5,456 nt of DNA, taken from assembly GCA_007116965.1 (NCBI GenBank), contig SKHJ01000010.1, positions 1 through 5,456 on the forward strand, given 5' to 3'. The stretch is from Candidatus Kaiserbacteria bacterium (GTDB lineage Bacteria; Patescibacteriota; Minisyncoccia; Phycocordibacterales; UBA918). The position numbers were made by a program, and so were the translations under genes. Shown here piece by piece: positions 5,443 through 5,456 of the stretch. The notes below the pieces were generated by a model. It worked only from the letters and a program-made list of their open reading frames with translations, did no database searches and was not told the origin of the DNA. Positions within the stretch are counted from its first letter, which is position 1. Each line of letters opens with the position of its first letter.

Positions 5443-5456
5443 AGATCGGAAGAGCA
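5443..5456 (+). other. Illumina TruSeq adapter remnant at contig end
   Basis: The last 14 bases, AGATCGGAAGAGCA, are identical to the start of the Illumina TruSeq read-1 3' adapter. The final A, rather than G, separates it from the read-2 version. It is untrimmed sequencing adapter, not genome, and any translation of the rhodanese gene through it would be false. Confidence 0.95.

Overview
The window looks like one short, complete contig from a shotgun assembly. Its left edge lies inside the end of an IS30-family insertion sequence, a repeat type that often breaks assemblies. Its right edge ends in 14 bases identical to the Illumina TruSeq adapter (5443-5456). The organism is a bacterium of moderate GC using ordinary TAA/TAG stops. 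The pump subtype, with a helical insert in the fusion protein and an altered proton-relay region in the permease, and the tRNA gene without encoded CCA, recall Candidate Phyla Radiation (Patescibacteria) genomes. That placement is an inference from sequence style, not a proof.

Layout: 1 to about 120 is the 3' end of an IS30-type transposase plus its right terminal repeat. 121-226 is an AT-rich leader with weak promoter and hairpin candidates. 227-1762 encodes an HlyD/AcrA-type membrane fusion protein, and 1765-4860 an AcrB-type RND permease; only 2 nt separate them, so they form one transcription unit. 4893-4901 is a clear extended -10 promoter for tRNA-Ala(GGC) at 4913-4983. 4976-5209 is a dense set of inverted repeats with no protein gene. 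5204-5442 (minus strand) is the C-terminal 78 residues of a rhodanese-domain protein, cut by the contig end.

How the genes work together: the fusion protein and permease should form the inner-membrane part of a proton-driven export pump. No outer-membrane channel gene is in the window, and the substrate cannot be read from sequence. The tRNA and rhodanese genes converge on the hairpin region, which probably ends transcription from both sides.

The most unusual feature is just after the tRNA. The last 20 nt of the tRNA and 6 nt of its 3' flank are repeated in reverse complement, split by a 25-nt insert that is itself a hairpin. Read-through RNA could fold into a long stem that competes with the tRNA acceptor and T arms. 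Two further hairpins share an internal GTGAG/CGAAC pairing with tandem G.A mismatches. I see no convincing new gene system; this structured region is the best candidate for something undescribed.
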